Below, piece by piece: positions 53,482 to 63,179 of a DNA stretch of 64,000 bases; the first letter of the stretch is position 1, and each line of letters opens with the position of its first letter. Where the stretch lies: contig NZ_PJJS01000038.1 in the NCBI RefSeq assembly GCF_002929845.1, positions 18,253 through 82,252 of the forward strand. The letters run 5' to 3'. This DNA is from Cryobacterium sp. M96. Its GTDB lineage: Bacteria > Actinomycetota > Actinomycetes > Actinomycetales > Microbacteriaceae. Below the pieces are notes generated by a model. That model saw nothing but the letters and a program-made list of their open reading frames with translations. It made no database searches and was not told where the DNA came from. A program made the position numbers and the translations under genes.

Positions 53482-54867
53482 CTATGCGCCGCGGAGGCGC
53501 TCGGCCAGGTAGGCGTCGAGCTTGTCGAGCGGCACGCGCTCCTGCGCCATGGTGTCGCGGTCACGCACGGTGACGGCCTGGTCCTCGAGCGAGTCGAAGT
53601 CGACCGTGACGCAGTACGGGGTGCCGATCTCGTCCTGGCGGCGGTAGCGGCGGCCGATGGCGCCGGCGTCGTCGAAGTCCACGTTCCAGGACTCGCGCAG
53701 CCGCGCCGCGAGGGACTTGGCCATCGGCGAGAGCGCCTCGTTGCGGGACAACGGCAGCACGGCGACCTTGATCGGCGCCAGGCGCGGGTCGAGTTTCAGC
53801 ACGGTGCGCTTGTCGACGCCGCCTTTCGCGTTGGGCACTTCCTCCTCGTGGTAGGCGTCTACCAGGAACGCCATCAGAGAGCGGGTCAGTCCGGCCGCCG
53901 GCTCGATCACGTAGGGAACCCAGCGCTCATTCTTCGTCTGGTCGAAGTAGGACAGATCCTTGCCGGATGCCTCCGCGTGCGTCCTGAGGTCGAAGTCGGT
54001 TCGGTTGGCAACACCCTCGAGCTCGCCGAATTCGCTGCCGCTGAAACCGAAGCGGTACTCGATGTCCACGGTGCGCTTGGAATAGTGCGAGAGCTTCTCG
54101 GCCGGGTGTTCGAACAGGCGCAGGTTGTCGACGTTGATGCCGAGGCCGGTGTACCACTTCAGGCGCTGGTCGATCCAGTACTGGTGCCACGTCTCATCCG
54201 TGCCCGGCTCGACGAAGAATTCCATCTCCATCTGCTCGAACTCGCGGGTACGGAAGATGAAATTTCCCGGGGTGATCTCGTTGCGGAAGCTCTTGCCGAT
54301 CTGGCCGATGCCGAACGGCGGCTTCATGCGAGCAGCCTGCAGCACGTTGGCGAAGTTCACGAAGATGCCCTGCGCGGTCTCGGGGCGCAGGTAGTGCATG
54401 CCGGCCTCGTCGTCGACCGGGCCGAGGTAGGTCTTGAGCAGGCCGGAGAAAGCGCGCGGTTCGGTCCAAATATGACGGTTTCCGCAGTTCGGGCAGGGGA
54501 TGCCGTCGATGCCGCCCTCGGGCGGGCGGCCCTTCTTCTCCTCGAATTCCTCCTCGAGGTGGTCTGCACGGAAGCGCTTGTGGCAGCTCGTGCACTCGAC
54601 CAGCGGGTCGCTGAAGACCTCGACGTGACCGGATGCCTCCCACACCTTGCGGGGAAGGATCACCGAGGAGTCGAGGCCCACCACGTTGTCGCGGCTGGTG
54701 ACCATGAAGCGCCACCACTGCTTCTTGATGTTCTCCTTGAGCTCCACGCCCAGCGGCCCATAGTCCCAGGCAGACCGGGACCCACCGTAGATTTCACCGG
54801 CCTGGAACACGAACCCGCGGTGGCGGGCAAGGGCGATGACGGAATCGAGGCGGGAGAGGGCGGCCAC
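53482..54867 (-). CDS. glyS: Glycyl-tRNA synthetase (alpha-2 type)
   Basis: Class II synthetase, 461 residues, the normal length for the dimeric form. Motif 2 region [34 protein letters not shown] and motif 3 [10 protein letters not shown] are present. Zinc-type cysteines are CTSCHKRF and CPNCGNRH. The C-terminal anticodon-binding domain follows. The start is GTG 54867 with GGAG about five bases upstream. Confidence 0.97.
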   Translation of the reverse strand: MAALSRLDSVIALARHRGFVFQAGEIYGGSRSAWDYGPLGVELKENIKKQWWRFMVTSRDNVVGLDSSVILPRKVWEASGHVEVFSDPLVECTSCHKRFRADHLEEEFEEKKGRPPEGGIDGIPCPNCGNRHIWTEPRAFSGLLKTYLGPVDDEAGMHYLRPETAQGIFVNFANVLQAARMKPPFGIGQIGKSFRNEITPGNFIFRTREFEQMEMEFFVEPGTDETWHQYWIDQRLKWYTGLGINVDNLRLFEHPAEKLSHYSKRTVDIEYRFGFSGSEFGELEGVANRTDFDLRTHAEASGKDLSYFDQTKNERWVPYVIEPAAGLTRSLMAFLVDAYHEEEVPNAKGGVDKRTVLKLDPRLAPIKVAVLPLSRNEALSPMAKSLAARLRESWNVDFDDAGAIGRRYRRQDEIGTPYCVTVDFDSLEDQAVTVRDRDTMAQERVPLDKLDAYLAERLRGA

Positions 54868-54978
54868 GGGGCTCCAATGGTCGAGAGGGCGGGGGATCTG
54901 GAAAGCACACAGGACAGGCAGAAGCCGCCCGGCGCTCCGTCCATTTTAGGCGCCCGTCCGGAAGGTGCCGCCAAGCTG

Positions 54979-55027
54979 TTAGCCTTGCTAAGGATTTCCG
55001 CAGTCCTTGCGGGTACCTCAAAGGAGA
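54979..55027 (+). promoter_or_regulatory. cstA control region: dyad, -10 and ribosome binding site
   Basis: TTAGCCTTGCTAA (54979-54991) is an inverted repeat with 5-bp arms. TAGCCT within it (54980-54985) is a possible -10. AAGGAGA (55021-55027) is the ribosome binding site four bases before ATG 55032. The dyad core matches the MarR operator at 8575-8587. Confidence 0.5.
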
Positions 55028-55031
55028 GATC

Positions 55032-57326
55032 ATGGGCACCAAGCCCCGAACGCCACACGATTCAGCCAAGCGGGGTGAGGAGCTGGACCGGGATCCCCTC
55101 CTGTTGCCCGTCGCTCTCGACCAGACCACCCACGACGCCGAGGAAGCCCACTGGACCCCCCTGAAGATCGGGATCTGGGGCGGCATCTCGCTGCTCGGCG
55201 GGCTGAGCTGGGTGATGCTCGCCGTCGTTCGCGGCGAGACCGTCAACGCCATCTGGTTCGTCTTCGCCGCCGTCTGCACGTACCTGATCGGTTACCGTTT
55301 CTACTCCAACTACATCCAGAAGCACCTGCTGCACCCCGATGACCGGCGCGCGACGCCGGCCGAGTACAAGGCCGATGGCAAAGACTTCGCGGCCACGGAC
55401 CGCCGGGTTCTCTTCGGTCACCACTTCGCCGCGATCGCCGGCGCCGGACCGCTCGTCGGCCCCGTGCTGGCCGCCCAGATGGGCTACCTGCCCGGCACGA
55501 TCTGGATCATCGTCGGTGTCGTGCTTGCCGGCGCGGTGCAGGACTACATGGTGCTGTTCTTTTCAATGCGCCGCGGCGGACGCTCCCTGGGTCAGATGGC
55601 CCGGGACGAGCTCGGCAAGGTGGGCGGCACGGCCGCCCTCGTCGCGACTCTGGCGATCATGGTCATCATCGTGGCCATCCTCGCCCTCGTCGTCGTCAAC
55701 GCCCTCGCGGACAGCCCCTGGGGCGTCTTCTCGGTCTCGATGACCATTCCGATCGCCCTGTTCATGGGCGTCTACCTGCGCTTCTTCCGCCCGGGCCGGG
55801 TCACCGAGGTCTCGATCATCGGCTTCATCCTGCTGCTGGCCGCCATCATCGGTGGTGGCATGATCGCGGACACCGAGTGGGGCTCGACCTTCTTCGCCAT
55901 TGAACCGCTGCCCCTCGCGATCGGCATCATCGTCTACGGCTTCGTGGCCGCCATCCTTCCGGTCTGGCTGCTCCTGGCCCCCCGGGACTACCTGTCCACC
56001 TTCATGAAAATCGGCACGATCGGGATGCTGGCAATCGCCATCATCATCGTCCGCCCCGAGATCTCGGCCCCGGCCGCCAGCGAGTTCGTGAACGGCGGCG
56101 GCCCCGTGGTGAGCGGCTCGCTCTTCCCGTTCCTCTTCGTCACCATCGCCTGCGGCGCCCTGTCCGGCTTTCACGCCCTGATCGCCTCCGGCACGACACC
56201 GAAGCTGATCGAGAAGGAACGCCAGACCCGGTTCATCGGTTACGGCGGAATGCTGATGGAATCATTCGTCGCCATCATGGCGCTCGTCGCCGCGCTGTCG
56301 ATCGACCGCGGCATCTACTTCGCCATGAACTCCTCGCCGGCCCTGACCGGCGGCACCGTTGAGGGTGCTGTCACATTCGTGAACAGCCTCGGACTGACCG
56401 GTGTCAACCTGACCCCCGAGATGCTCACCGAGACCGCGAAGAACGTGGGCGAGGAGACCATCGTGTCCCGCACCGGCGGCGCCCCGACACTGTCGGTCGG
56501 CCTCGCCAACATCATGCACCAGCTTGTGGGCGGCTCGGGGATGATGGCGTTCTGGTACCACTTCGCGATCATGTTCGAGGCGCTGTTCATCCTGACCGCC
56601 GTCGATGCCGGAACCCGCGTGGCCCGGTTCATGTTGCAGGACAGCCTCGGCAACTTCTTCCCGAAGTTCAAGAACACCTCCTGGCGCCCGGGCGCCTGGG
56701 TCACGACCGGGATCATGGTCGCCGCCTGGGGTGCCGTGCTCGTGATGGGCGTCACCGACCCGCTCGGTGGCATCAACACCCTGTTCCCGCTGTTCGGAAT
56801 CGCGAACCAGCTGCTGGCGGCCATCGCCCTGGCCGTCTGCCTGGCGATCGTGGCCAAGCGAGGGCTGTTCACGTACCTCTGGGTTGTGGCGCTGCCGCTG
56901 ACCTTCGCCGCCGTCGTGACCATCTACGCGTCGTTCCTGAAGATCTTCTCGACCGTTCCCGCCGTGGGCTACTTCGCCCAGAATCGAGCGTTCTCCAACG
57001 CTCTGGATGAGGGACTCACCAGCTTCGGCACGGCGAAGACCGTCGAGGCGATGGAGGCGGTCGTGCGCAACACGATGGTGCAGGGCGTCCTTTCGATCCT
57101 GTTCGTCGTGCTGGCCATCATCGTGATGGTCACCGCCGTGCAAGCCACCTGGAAGTCCTACAAGTCCCGCAGCTTCGGCACCAACGAGGATGACGCGGTG
57201 GCGTCGCAGATGTTCGCCCCGTCCGGCTTCGTAGCCACTCCGGAAGAGAAGAAGCTGGCCGCACGCTGGGACACCCAGATCGCCCAGGCCAAGCTGGACA
57301 AGGCAGGGAGGACGACCCGCCGATGA
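55032..57326 (+). CDS. cstA: Carbon starvation protein A (peptide/pyruvate transporter family)
   Basis: Large membrane protein, 764 residues with about 16 helices. Family marks: DRRVLFGHHFAAIAGAGPLVGPVLAAQMGY, GAVQDYMVLFFSMRRGGRSLG, and SGFHALIASGTTPKLIEKE. In E. coli CstA/BtsT relatives import peptides or pyruvate under starvation. It is coupled by ATGA to the small YbdD-like gene, the usual partner. Confidence 0.96.
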   Translation: MGTKPRTPHDSAKRGEELDRDPLLLPVALDQTTHDAEEAHWTPLKIGIWGGISLLGGLSWVMLAVVRGETVNAIWFVFAAVCTYLIGYRFYSNYIQKHLLHPDDRRATPAEYKADGKDFAATDRRVLFGHHFAAIAGAGPLVGPVLAAQMGYLPGTIWIIVGVVLAGAVQDYMVLFFSMRRGGRSLGQMARDELGKVGGTAALVATLAIMVIIVAILALVVVNALADSPWGVFSVSMTIPIALFMGVYLRFFRPGRVTEVSIIGFILLLAAIIGGGMIADTEWGSTFFAIEPLPLAIGIIVYGFVAAILPVWLLLAPRDYLSTFMKIGTIGMLAIAIIIVRPEISAPAASEFVNGGGPVVSGSLFPFLFVTIACGALSGFHALIASGTTPKLIEKERQTRFIGYGGMLMESFVAIMALVAALSIDRGIYFAMNSSPALTGGTVEGAVTFVNSLGLTGVNLTPEMLTETAKNVGEETIVSRTGGAPTLSVGLANIMHQLVGGSGMMAFWYHFAIMFEALFILTAVDAGTRVARFMLQDSLGNFFPKFKNTSWRPGAWVTTGIMVAAWGAVLVMGVTDPLGGINTLFPLFGIANQLLAAIALAVCLAIVAKRGLFTYLWVVALPLTFAAVVTIYASFLKIFSTVPAVGYFAQNRAFSNALDEGLTSFGTAKTVEAMEAVVRNTMVQGVLSILFVVLAIIVMVTAVQATWKSYKSRSFGTNEDDAVASQMFAPSGFVATPEEKKLAARWDTQIAQAKLDKAGRTTRR

Positions 57327-57556
57327 ATCTGCTCGCCAGTGTTCGCCACGGCGCGAAGAGCTTCGCCTGGTTCATGAGGGGGGTCATGGGTGAAGACGCC
57401 TACGACAAGTACAAGGCCCACCATGAGGCCCACGACGAATCGATTCATGACCCGGATGCCGCCGCCTGCTCCGGACCAGTGATGATGACGGAACGCGAAT
57501 TCTGGCGCGACCAGACCGACCGCCAGGACATCAACCCCCAGGGTCGGTGCTGCTGA
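57323..57556 (+). CDS. YbdD/YjiX-family small protein
   Basis: 77 residues containing FMRGVMGEDAYDKYKAHHEAHD and MTEREFWRDQTDRQD, both characteristic of the small protein encoded after cstA or btsT. It overlaps cstA by four bases. It is needed for transport in some relatives. The protein ends in CC. Confidence 0.93.
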   Translation: MNLLASVRHGAKSFAWFMRGVMGEDAYDKYKAHHEAHDESIHDPDAAACSGPVMMTEREFWRDQTDRQDINPQGRCC

Positions 57557-57576
57557 GCGGGTGCGCCACCATCGCC

Positions 57577-57631
57577 CAGGGCTGCCCCCGCGAAGGATTC
57601 CTTCGCGGGGGCAGCCCTGTTTTCCTGTTTT
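57577..57631 (+). terminator. Strong intrinsic terminator
   Basis: CAGGGCTGCCCCCGCGAAGG (57577-57596) pairs perfectly with 57600-57619. It is followed directly by TTTTCCTGTTTT. It ends the cstA operon. The stem is symmetric, so it may also stop the convergent serine-hydrolase transcript. Confidence 0.95.
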
Positions 57632-57646
57632 CACCGGCGGCGCCGG

Positions 57647-58603
57647 TCAGTGCACGTATTCCAGCAGGTCGAGGCCGACCGCGCGCATCCCGTCGTGCAC
57701 CGCGAGCCGGGACGAGAGGCGGGTGTCCGCGAAGGACATCGAGACCATGTAGGTCACCCCGGCGCGCGGGCCGCGCAGAATGCCGATCTCACTGCGCACG
57801 CCGGCATCCGTTCCGGTCTTGTTGACCAGCAGGAGGCCGTGATCTCCGGACCGATGCGCGAGCGGGTCGAGCCCGAACGCGCTGGCGACCATGGACAGGT
57901 CGGCGCCGAGCGACAGCCAGCCGAGCACGCGCTCACTCGCCTCCGCATCGACGACCTCCCCCCGGGCCAGCGCCGTGAACAGCCAGGTGAGCTCCTTGGC
58001 GCTGCCGACCGAGAGCTGAGGTGCGTCATCGGGACCGCGCCGGTCGCGCACAAGGTCGAGCAGGGCGGTGCGGCTGAGTCCGAGCTGCTCGGCGCGGGAC
58101 CGCACCGCGTCCAGGCCGACTGCGCGGAGCAGCACATTGGTGGCCAGGTTGTCGTTGATGGCACCGATCAGCGCAGCGAGGTCGGCGATCGGCAGCGAGG
58201 GAGCCTGCAGGTGCTGCCAGAGGCCGGATCCGGCGACCGAATCGGACACGGTGCGATCGAGGATCGTGTACGCGCCGAAGTCGGCGTCGCGGAGCCGGGC
58301 GGCGACCTCGATCAGCAGAAGCACCGTGCCGATGCCGGCGGTGGGCATGACCACGTGGTCGTCCACGGAGAACAGCACCCGGCCGGTGACCAAATCGGTG
58401 GCGCGGGCCGAGACCTGCACCCCGTCGACCGCGAGGTCACCGAGCGCCTGGAACCCGCGGCCGAAGTTCGCCGTGGCGTCCACGCCGCCGTGCCTGCCGC
58501 GGCGCGCCGAGGAGTGGCGAGACCGGCGCTCTGAGTCCTGGGATGGCATGGCCACAGTGGGCAGGTCCTTACGTAGATTCGGGCTGCTCGACCCCGGTGA
58601 CAC
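57647..58603 (-). CDS. Beta-lactamase-fold serine hydrolase homologue with degenerate active site
   Basis: 318 residues of the class A beta-lactamase/DD-peptidase fold. The KTG motif is intact (LVNKTGTDAGVRSEIGIL). The first motif reads PTAGIGTVLLLIEVAA where related proteins have PTASVGKVLLL, so both the nucleophile Ser and the Lys are gone. The SDN motif reads NDN. It lacks a clear signal peptide. It is probably not catalytic. GTG start at 58603; ATG 58549 is an alternative. Confidence 0.8.
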   Translation of the reverse strand: MSPGSSSPNLRKDLPTVAMPSQDSERRSRHSSARRGRHGGVDATANFGRGFQALGDLAVDGVQVSARATDLVTGRVLFSVDDHVVMPTAGIGTVLLLIEVAARLRDADFGAYTILDRTVSDSVAGSGLWQHLQAPSLPIADLAALIGAINDNLATNVLLRAVGLDAVRSRAEQLGLSRTALLDLVRDRRGPDDAPQLSVGSAKELTWLFTALARGEVVDAEASERVLGWLSLGADLSMVASAFGLDPLAHRSGDHGLLLVNKTGTDAGVRSEIGILRGPRAGVTYMVSMSFADTRLSSRLAVHDGMRAVGLDLLEYVH

Positions 58604-58624
58604 GGGCTTACGGTCGCGCTGAGG

Positions 58625-60589
58625 TCACCAGATCGTAACGCGCTTTTCCGGGTCCAGCCAGAGAGCGTCGTCCGGGGTGACGCCGAACGCCGTATAGAAC
58701 TCGTCGATGTTGCGCACGATCTGGTTGCAGCGGAATTCGTTGGGCGAGTGCGGGTCGATCGAGAGCAGGCGGACGGCCTCCTCGTCACGCATCTTGAGCT
58801 GCCAGGCCTGTGCCCAGGAGAGGAAGAAGCGCTGGGTGCCGGTGAGTCCGTCGATCACGGGCGGCGCCTGGCCGTCCAGCGAGATCAGGTAGGCCTTCCA
58901 AGCGATGGAGAGCCCGCCGAGGTCGCCGATATTCTCGCCGATGGTGAGTGCGCCGTTCACGTGGTGGTCGGGAACCTGATGCGGGGCGAGCGCGTTGAAC
59001 TGCTCGATCAGGGAGCCGGTGCGCTCTTCGAAGGCCGTGCGGTCATCTTCGGTCCACCAATCGGTGAGTAGCCCGGTGCCGTCGTATTTCGAGCCCTGGT
59101 CGTCGAAGCCGTGGCCGATCTCGTGCCCGATGACGGCGCCGATCGCGCCGTAGTTGGAGGCGGAATCGCGGGCATCGTCGAAGAACGGCGGCTGCAGGAT
59201 GGCGGCCGGGAAGACGATCTCGTTGAAGCCCGGGTTGTAGTACGCGTTGATCGTCTGCGGGGTCATGAACCACTCGTCGCGGTCGAGCGGGTTGCCGATC
59301 TTGCCCAATTCCCGCTGAAACTCGAACTCGCTCGTGGCGCGCACGTTCTTGATCAGGTCGGCCGGGTCGACCGAAAGGGTCGAGTAGTCCCGCCACTTGA
59401 CCGGGTAGCCGATCTTGGGGGTGAACTTCTCGAGCTTGTCGAGCGCACGGGCGCGCGTCTCCGCGGTCATCCAGTCGAGTTCGGTGATGCTCCGGCGGTA
59501 GGCCTCGACCAGGTTGGCCACGAGTATGTCCATGCTCGCCTTCGCGCTGGGCTTGAAGTGCCGCTCGACGTAGATGCGCCCGACGGCCTCGCCGAGCGCC
59601 CCCTCGACGAGCGAGACGCCACGCTTCCAGCGCTCGCGCAACTGGGGAGTGCCGGTCAGGGTGCGACCGTAGAAGTCAAAGCTGGACTCGACGAAATCGC
59701 TCGACAGGAACGCGGCGCTGGAACGGATGATCTGCCACCGTAGCCAGTCCTTCCAGCCCTCGAGCTGGTCCTCGGTGAGCATCTCCGCCAGACCGGTCAC
59801 GAAGCTGGGCTGGCGCACGACAACCTCGTCGAGAGCACCGGCCGGGCCGTCAAGCCCGTCAAGCCAAAGGTGCAGGTCGGCGCCGGCGGCCAACGCGGTG
59901 ACCTGACCCCAGGTCTTGAGGTTGTAGGTCTTCTCGCTGTCGCGCGAGCGCACCTTGTCCCAGTGGTGAGTGGCGAGCTCGGTTTCGAGAAGGAACACGC
60001 GCTCGGCGCGACCGGCGGCATCCGGGGTGCCGACGAGGCCGAACATCCGGGTCAGGAACGCCTGGTAGGACTCCCGGATCGCGGCGAACTTCTCGTCGCG
60101 GTAGTAGGACTCGTCGGGGAGGCCGAGCCCGCCCTGCTCGACGAAGACGAGGTAGCGCTCGGGGTCCCCCGGATCGTTGTCGACGAAGAGACCGAAGGCG
60201 CCGGGCACGCCCGCGCGCTCGAGGCGGCCGAGGGTGCCGAGCAGCTCGGGGATGGAGGTGACGGCGTCGACGATGGCGAGATCGGCCGCGAGCGGGGTCG
60301 CTCCGAGCTCTTCGACGCGGTCCTCGTCCAGGAAGCTGGCATAGAGGTCGCCGAATTTGCGCTCCTCGGTGCCGGGGGCGGCGGTCTGGGCTTCGAGGAT
60401 GATTTCCCGGACGGCCTTCTCCGATTCCTCGGCGAGCAGGTAGAACGAGCCCCAGCGGGCCTTGTCGGCCGGGATCTCGCTGCGGGCGATCCACTTGCCG
60501 TTCACATGGCGGAAGAGGTCGTCCTGCGGACGCACCTCGAGGTCAAGTTCGTCGCGGTCGATTCCGGATGCGGTCCCCTGGTCAGTCAT
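58625..60589 (-). CDS. M13-family zinc metallopeptidase (PepO / neprilysin-like)
   Basis: 654 residues, full length. The zinc site is IGHEIGHGFDDQGSKYDG (HExxH), with the third ligand in GENIGDLGGLSIAWKAY, and NAYYNPGFNEIVFPAAILQPPFF is the substrate-binding stretch. No signal peptide or anchor is visible, so it is probably a cytoplasmic oligopeptidase like PepO. ATG 60589 is six bases after TAGGGT. Confidence 0.95.
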   Translation of the reverse strand: MTDQGTASGIDRDELDLEVRPQDDLFRHVNGKWIARSEIPADKARWGSFYLLAEESEKAVREIILEAQTAAPGTEERKFGDLYASFLDEDRVEELGATPLAADLAIVDAVTSIPELLGTLGRLERAGVPGAFGLFVDNDPGDPERYLVFVEQGGLGLPDESYYRDEKFAAIRESYQAFLTRMFGLVGTPDAAGRAERVFLLETELATHHWDKVRSRDSEKTYNLKTWGQVTALAAGADLHLWLDGLDGPAGALDEVVVRQPSFVTGLAEMLTEDQLEGWKDWLRWQIIRSSAAFLSSDFVESSFDFYGRTLTGTPQLRERWKRGVSLVEGALGEAVGRIYVERHFKPSAKASMDILVANLVEAYRRSITELDWMTAETRARALDKLEKFTPKIGYPVKWRDYSTLSVDPADLIKNVRATSEFEFQRELGKIGNPLDRDEWFMTPQTINAYYNPGFNEIVFPAAILQPPFFDDARDSASNYGAIGAVIGHEIGHGFDDQGSKYDGTGLLTDWWTEDDRTAFEERTGSLIEQFNALAPHQVPDHHVNGALTIGENIGDLGGLSIAWKAYLISLDGQAPPVIDGLTGTQRFFLSWAQAWQLKMRDEEAVRLLSIDPHSPNEFRCNQIVRNIDEFYTAFGVTPDDALWLDPEKRVTIW

Positions 60590-60601
60590 GCCTCCACCCT
60601 A
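60590..60601 (-). promoter_or_regulatory. Leaderless -10 of the M13 peptidase (or ribosome binding site)
   Basis: TAGGGT on the minus strand is six bases before ATG 60589. The six bases between are GGAGGC, which could also act as a very close ribosome binding site. Confidence 0.5.
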
Positions 60602-60701
60602 TTCGCTGTGACAGTGGCCGAGCTGGTAGAGACCTATCGGGTGTGCACACGGATGGCGGTGGACCTCCCGGCCCGCTGGTCGAGCGCGCCGAGACCCGGA
60701 G

Positions 60702-61547
60702 CTACAGCCCCACCGCCTTGCTCGGCAGCGCGATCAGTGTCTGCTCCGGATCGTTCTCCACCGGTGGCCGGAGCCAGTATTGCGTTCCGGTGCGGGTGGC
60801 AGAGCAGCACTCCGTCGGCGAGGTTGGTGTCTCCGCTGTCGGTGAGCCAGTCGTTGATGTGGTGGGCTTCGGTCCAGGACGGTGATCGGTCGCAGTCGAC
60901 CCACCGGCATCCGCCGTCGCGCACTCCCATCGCGGCGCGTTGTTTCTCGGTGAAGAGTCGTTCGTCACGGCCGACGTTGATGATTTGGCCGATGTCGTCG
61001 AACTTGATGCCGCGGGTGCCGGTGTCGCAGAGCACCCGGTCGATGGTTTCCTGCGAGATGGGGACCGGGTTGCCTTCGATCTGCCCGTGAGCGGCGGGTT
61101 CGGCGGCACCCGGCGCGGCGGGTTCGGCTGTGAGGACTTTCTCGGTCACGATCACGCGCACCGCCGGGCGGCATCCGCCGAAGACCGGGCCGGGGTCGGC
61201 TTCGCCGGCGATTGTGAGCAGTTGCACGAGGGAGTCCGCGTTGATCTGCTCGGTGCTGCGCGGGTCGTCCTGCATTTTTTGGGCCCAGGCGGCGCGTTCC
61301 GGGTCGACGAAGCGCACTCATCCGCGGCGGAGGCTGGTGATGGAGTCGAAGGTGGAGATCACGAACTCGCCGTCTTCGGGGGCGAAGAGCCCGTTCAGGC
61401 GCACGTTGCCGTTGCTCAGCCGGTAGACCTTCAGGTAGCGGTCGTCGTGGGCCTGCTTCTCCCGGGCGGCGATGCCGGCCTGATCGAGGAGCCCAGCAGG
61501 GCGACGGCATCGGCCGCCCGACTGAGGTCATCCGCGAGGTTCGTCAT
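60702..61547 (-). pseudogene. Decayed DUF222/HNH endonuclease gene
   Basis: The family sequence runs across three frames. From about 61500: LDQAGIAAREKQAHDDRYLK, then KVYRLSNGNVRLNGLFAPED, ending SLRRG before an in-frame TGA at 61318-61320. The next frame continues RFVDPERAAWAQKM through the HNH core (CRWVDCDRSPSWTEAHHIN). After CHPHR near 60790 it shifts again to YWLRPPVENDPEQTLIALPS and stops at 60702. The N-terminal DUF222 half is also missing. These genes are multicopy in many actinobacteria and often decay. Confidence 0.85.
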
Positions 61548-61658
61548 GGTACGAGGATACCTGATGTCGTACAGGTAGTTGATAGTCTGTCACTTACTAT
61601 GGACACTTTATTGCACTAGTTTCGAAGTCTTGTCTGGCAGCGCGGAGATTGGCTCGCC

Positions 61659-61683
61659 GGGTCTCGACAGGCTCGACCACCGG
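61659..61683. repeat. Possible short interspersed repeat
   Basis: GGGTCTCGACAGGCTCGACC resembles short GGTTTCGACAAGCTC-type sequences that I recall as common between genes in Micrococcales genomes. Only one copy is in this window, so the call rests on recall rather than on repetition seen here. Confidence 0.3.
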
Positions 61684-61737
61684 AAGCGGACACCGGGTGC
61701 GGAGGGGCTGAACTAGAGTTTTGGCATCACCATCACC

Positions 61738-63063
61738 GTGCTCCGCCCGCAGCCCATCGACCGCGAGATCCTGCGCCTCGCCATCCCCGCCGTCGGCGCG
61801 CTCATCGCCGAACCGCTCTTCCTGCTCGCCGACTCCGCCATGGTCGGGCACCTCGGCGCCGTTCCGCTGGCCGGACTCGGCCTGGCCGGCGCCGTGCTGC
61901 AAACGATCATCGGCCTGATGGTCTTCCTGGCCTACAGCACCACGCCCGCGGTGGCCCGCTGGCTGGGGGCCGGTGACCGCCGCCGTGCGGTCGCCGTCGG
62001 CATCGACGGACTCTGGCTGGCCCTCGGCCTCGGTGTGCTGCTCGCGATTGCGGGCTGGTTCGCCACCCCCCTGCTCGTCGGCGCGTTCGGCGCCGAGCCC
62101 GCCGTCACCGCCGCGGCCGTCAGCTACTTGGGCCCATCGATGTTCGGACTGCCTGCCATGCTGCTCGTCTTCGCGGCGACCGGGCTGCTCCGCGGGCTGC
62201 AGGACACCCGCACCCCGCTGTGGGTGGCCGGGATCGGGTTCTCGGTCAACATCCTGCTGAATGCGGTGTTCATCTACGGGCTGGGACTCGGCATCGTCGG
62301 ATCCGCCCTCGGCACAGTCGTGGCACAGTGGGCGATGGTCGCGGTCTATCTTGCCGTCGTCGGCCGCCACGCCCGCCGCGAGAGTGCGCCGCTGCGCCCG
62401 CATCGGGTCGGGATGTTGCGGGGCGCGGCATCCGGCGGCTGGCTGTTCCTGCGCACGGTGAGCCTGCGTGCGGCCATGTTGCTCGCGGTTTTCGTGGCCA
62501 CGAGCCTCGGTTCTCCCGAGCTGGCCGCCTTCCAGATCGCGATGACCCTGTTTGCCACGCTCGCGTTCGCCCTTGACGCCCTGGCGATCGCGGCACAGGC
62601 GCTGGTGGGCCGGGGCCTCGGCGCCGGCAACCTGGCCGAGGTGCGCGCGGTGCTCAGGCGCTGCCTCGAATGGGGCGTGCTCAGCGGGTCCGCGCTCGGG
62701 CTGCTGGTGATCGCCGCGAGCGGCGTGCTCGGCCGACTGTTCACGAACGCGACCGAGGTCAGCGACCTGCTGCCGGCGGCCCTGATCGTGCTCGGGCTAT
62801 CCGTTCCGCTCGGCGGGGTGGTCTTTGTGCTCGACGGAGTGCTGATCGGTGCCGGCGACGCGCGCTACCTGGCCCTGACCGGATTGGTGAACCTGGCCGC
62901 GTTCGTGCCGCTGGCCGTCGCGGTGCTGCTGCTGGCGCCGTCGGGACCAGCGGGACTGGCCTGGCTGATGGCGGCGTTCGCGTTCGGCTACCTCGGCGCA
63001 CGCGGGGTGACGCTCGGGCTGCGCGCCCGGGCGGCGAAGTGGATGGTCGTCGGCGCCCGCTGA
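61738..63063 (+). CDS. MATE-family efflux transporter (DinF-like)
   Basis: 441 residues, twelve helices. N-terminal ILRLAIPAVGALIAEPLFLLADSAMVGHLG is characteristic of the DinF subgroup. It exports cationic compounds with Na+ or H+. GTG 61738 is used; TAGAGT (61714-61719) is a likely -10, with transcription expected near 61726, so the leader would be only about 12 bases. Confidence 0.92.
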   Translation: MLRPQPIDREILRLAIPAVGALIAEPLFLLADSAMVGHLGAVPLAGLGLAGAVLQTIIGLMVFLAYSTTPAVARWLGAGDRRRAVAVGIDGLWLALGLGVLLAIAGWFATPLLVGAFGAEPAVTAAAVSYLGPSMFGLPAMLLVFAATGLLRGLQDTRTPLWVAGIGFSVNILLNAVFIYGLGLGIVGSALGTVVAQWAMVAVYLAVVGRHARRESAPLRPHRVGMLRGAASGGWLFLRTVSLRAAMLLAVFVATSLGSPELAAFQIAMTLFATLAFALDALAIAAQALVGRGLGAGNLAEVRAVLRRCLEWGVLSGSALGLLVIAASGVLGRLFTNATEVSDLLPAALIVLGLSVPLGGVVFVLDGVLIGAGDARYLALTGLVNLAAFVPLAVAVLLLAPSGPAGLAWLMAAFAFGYLGARGVTLGLRARAAKWMVVGAR

Positions 63064-63179
63064 CATCGGGGCAGCCCCAGCGCTGACGGCCGCGGCGCAG
63101 CTCGGAAAGTGGGCGCAGGTTCTCCCGTGCGCCAGCCTCCGCGACCGGCGCCGGAAGGCCAGGCACGGCGGCGGCGACT

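Noticed and set aside
54979..54991. DtxR/IdeR iron box before cstA and MarR
   Set aside because: The 19-bp iron-box consensus (TTAGGTTAGSCTAACCTAA type) fits only in the centre; the outer arms do not match, and neither gene is an iron gene.
60590..60720. A tRNA or small RNA between the M13 and HNH genes
   Set aside because: No cloverleaf, CCA or T-loop sequence could be found; the interval is the 3' end of the HNH remnant and the M13 promoter.
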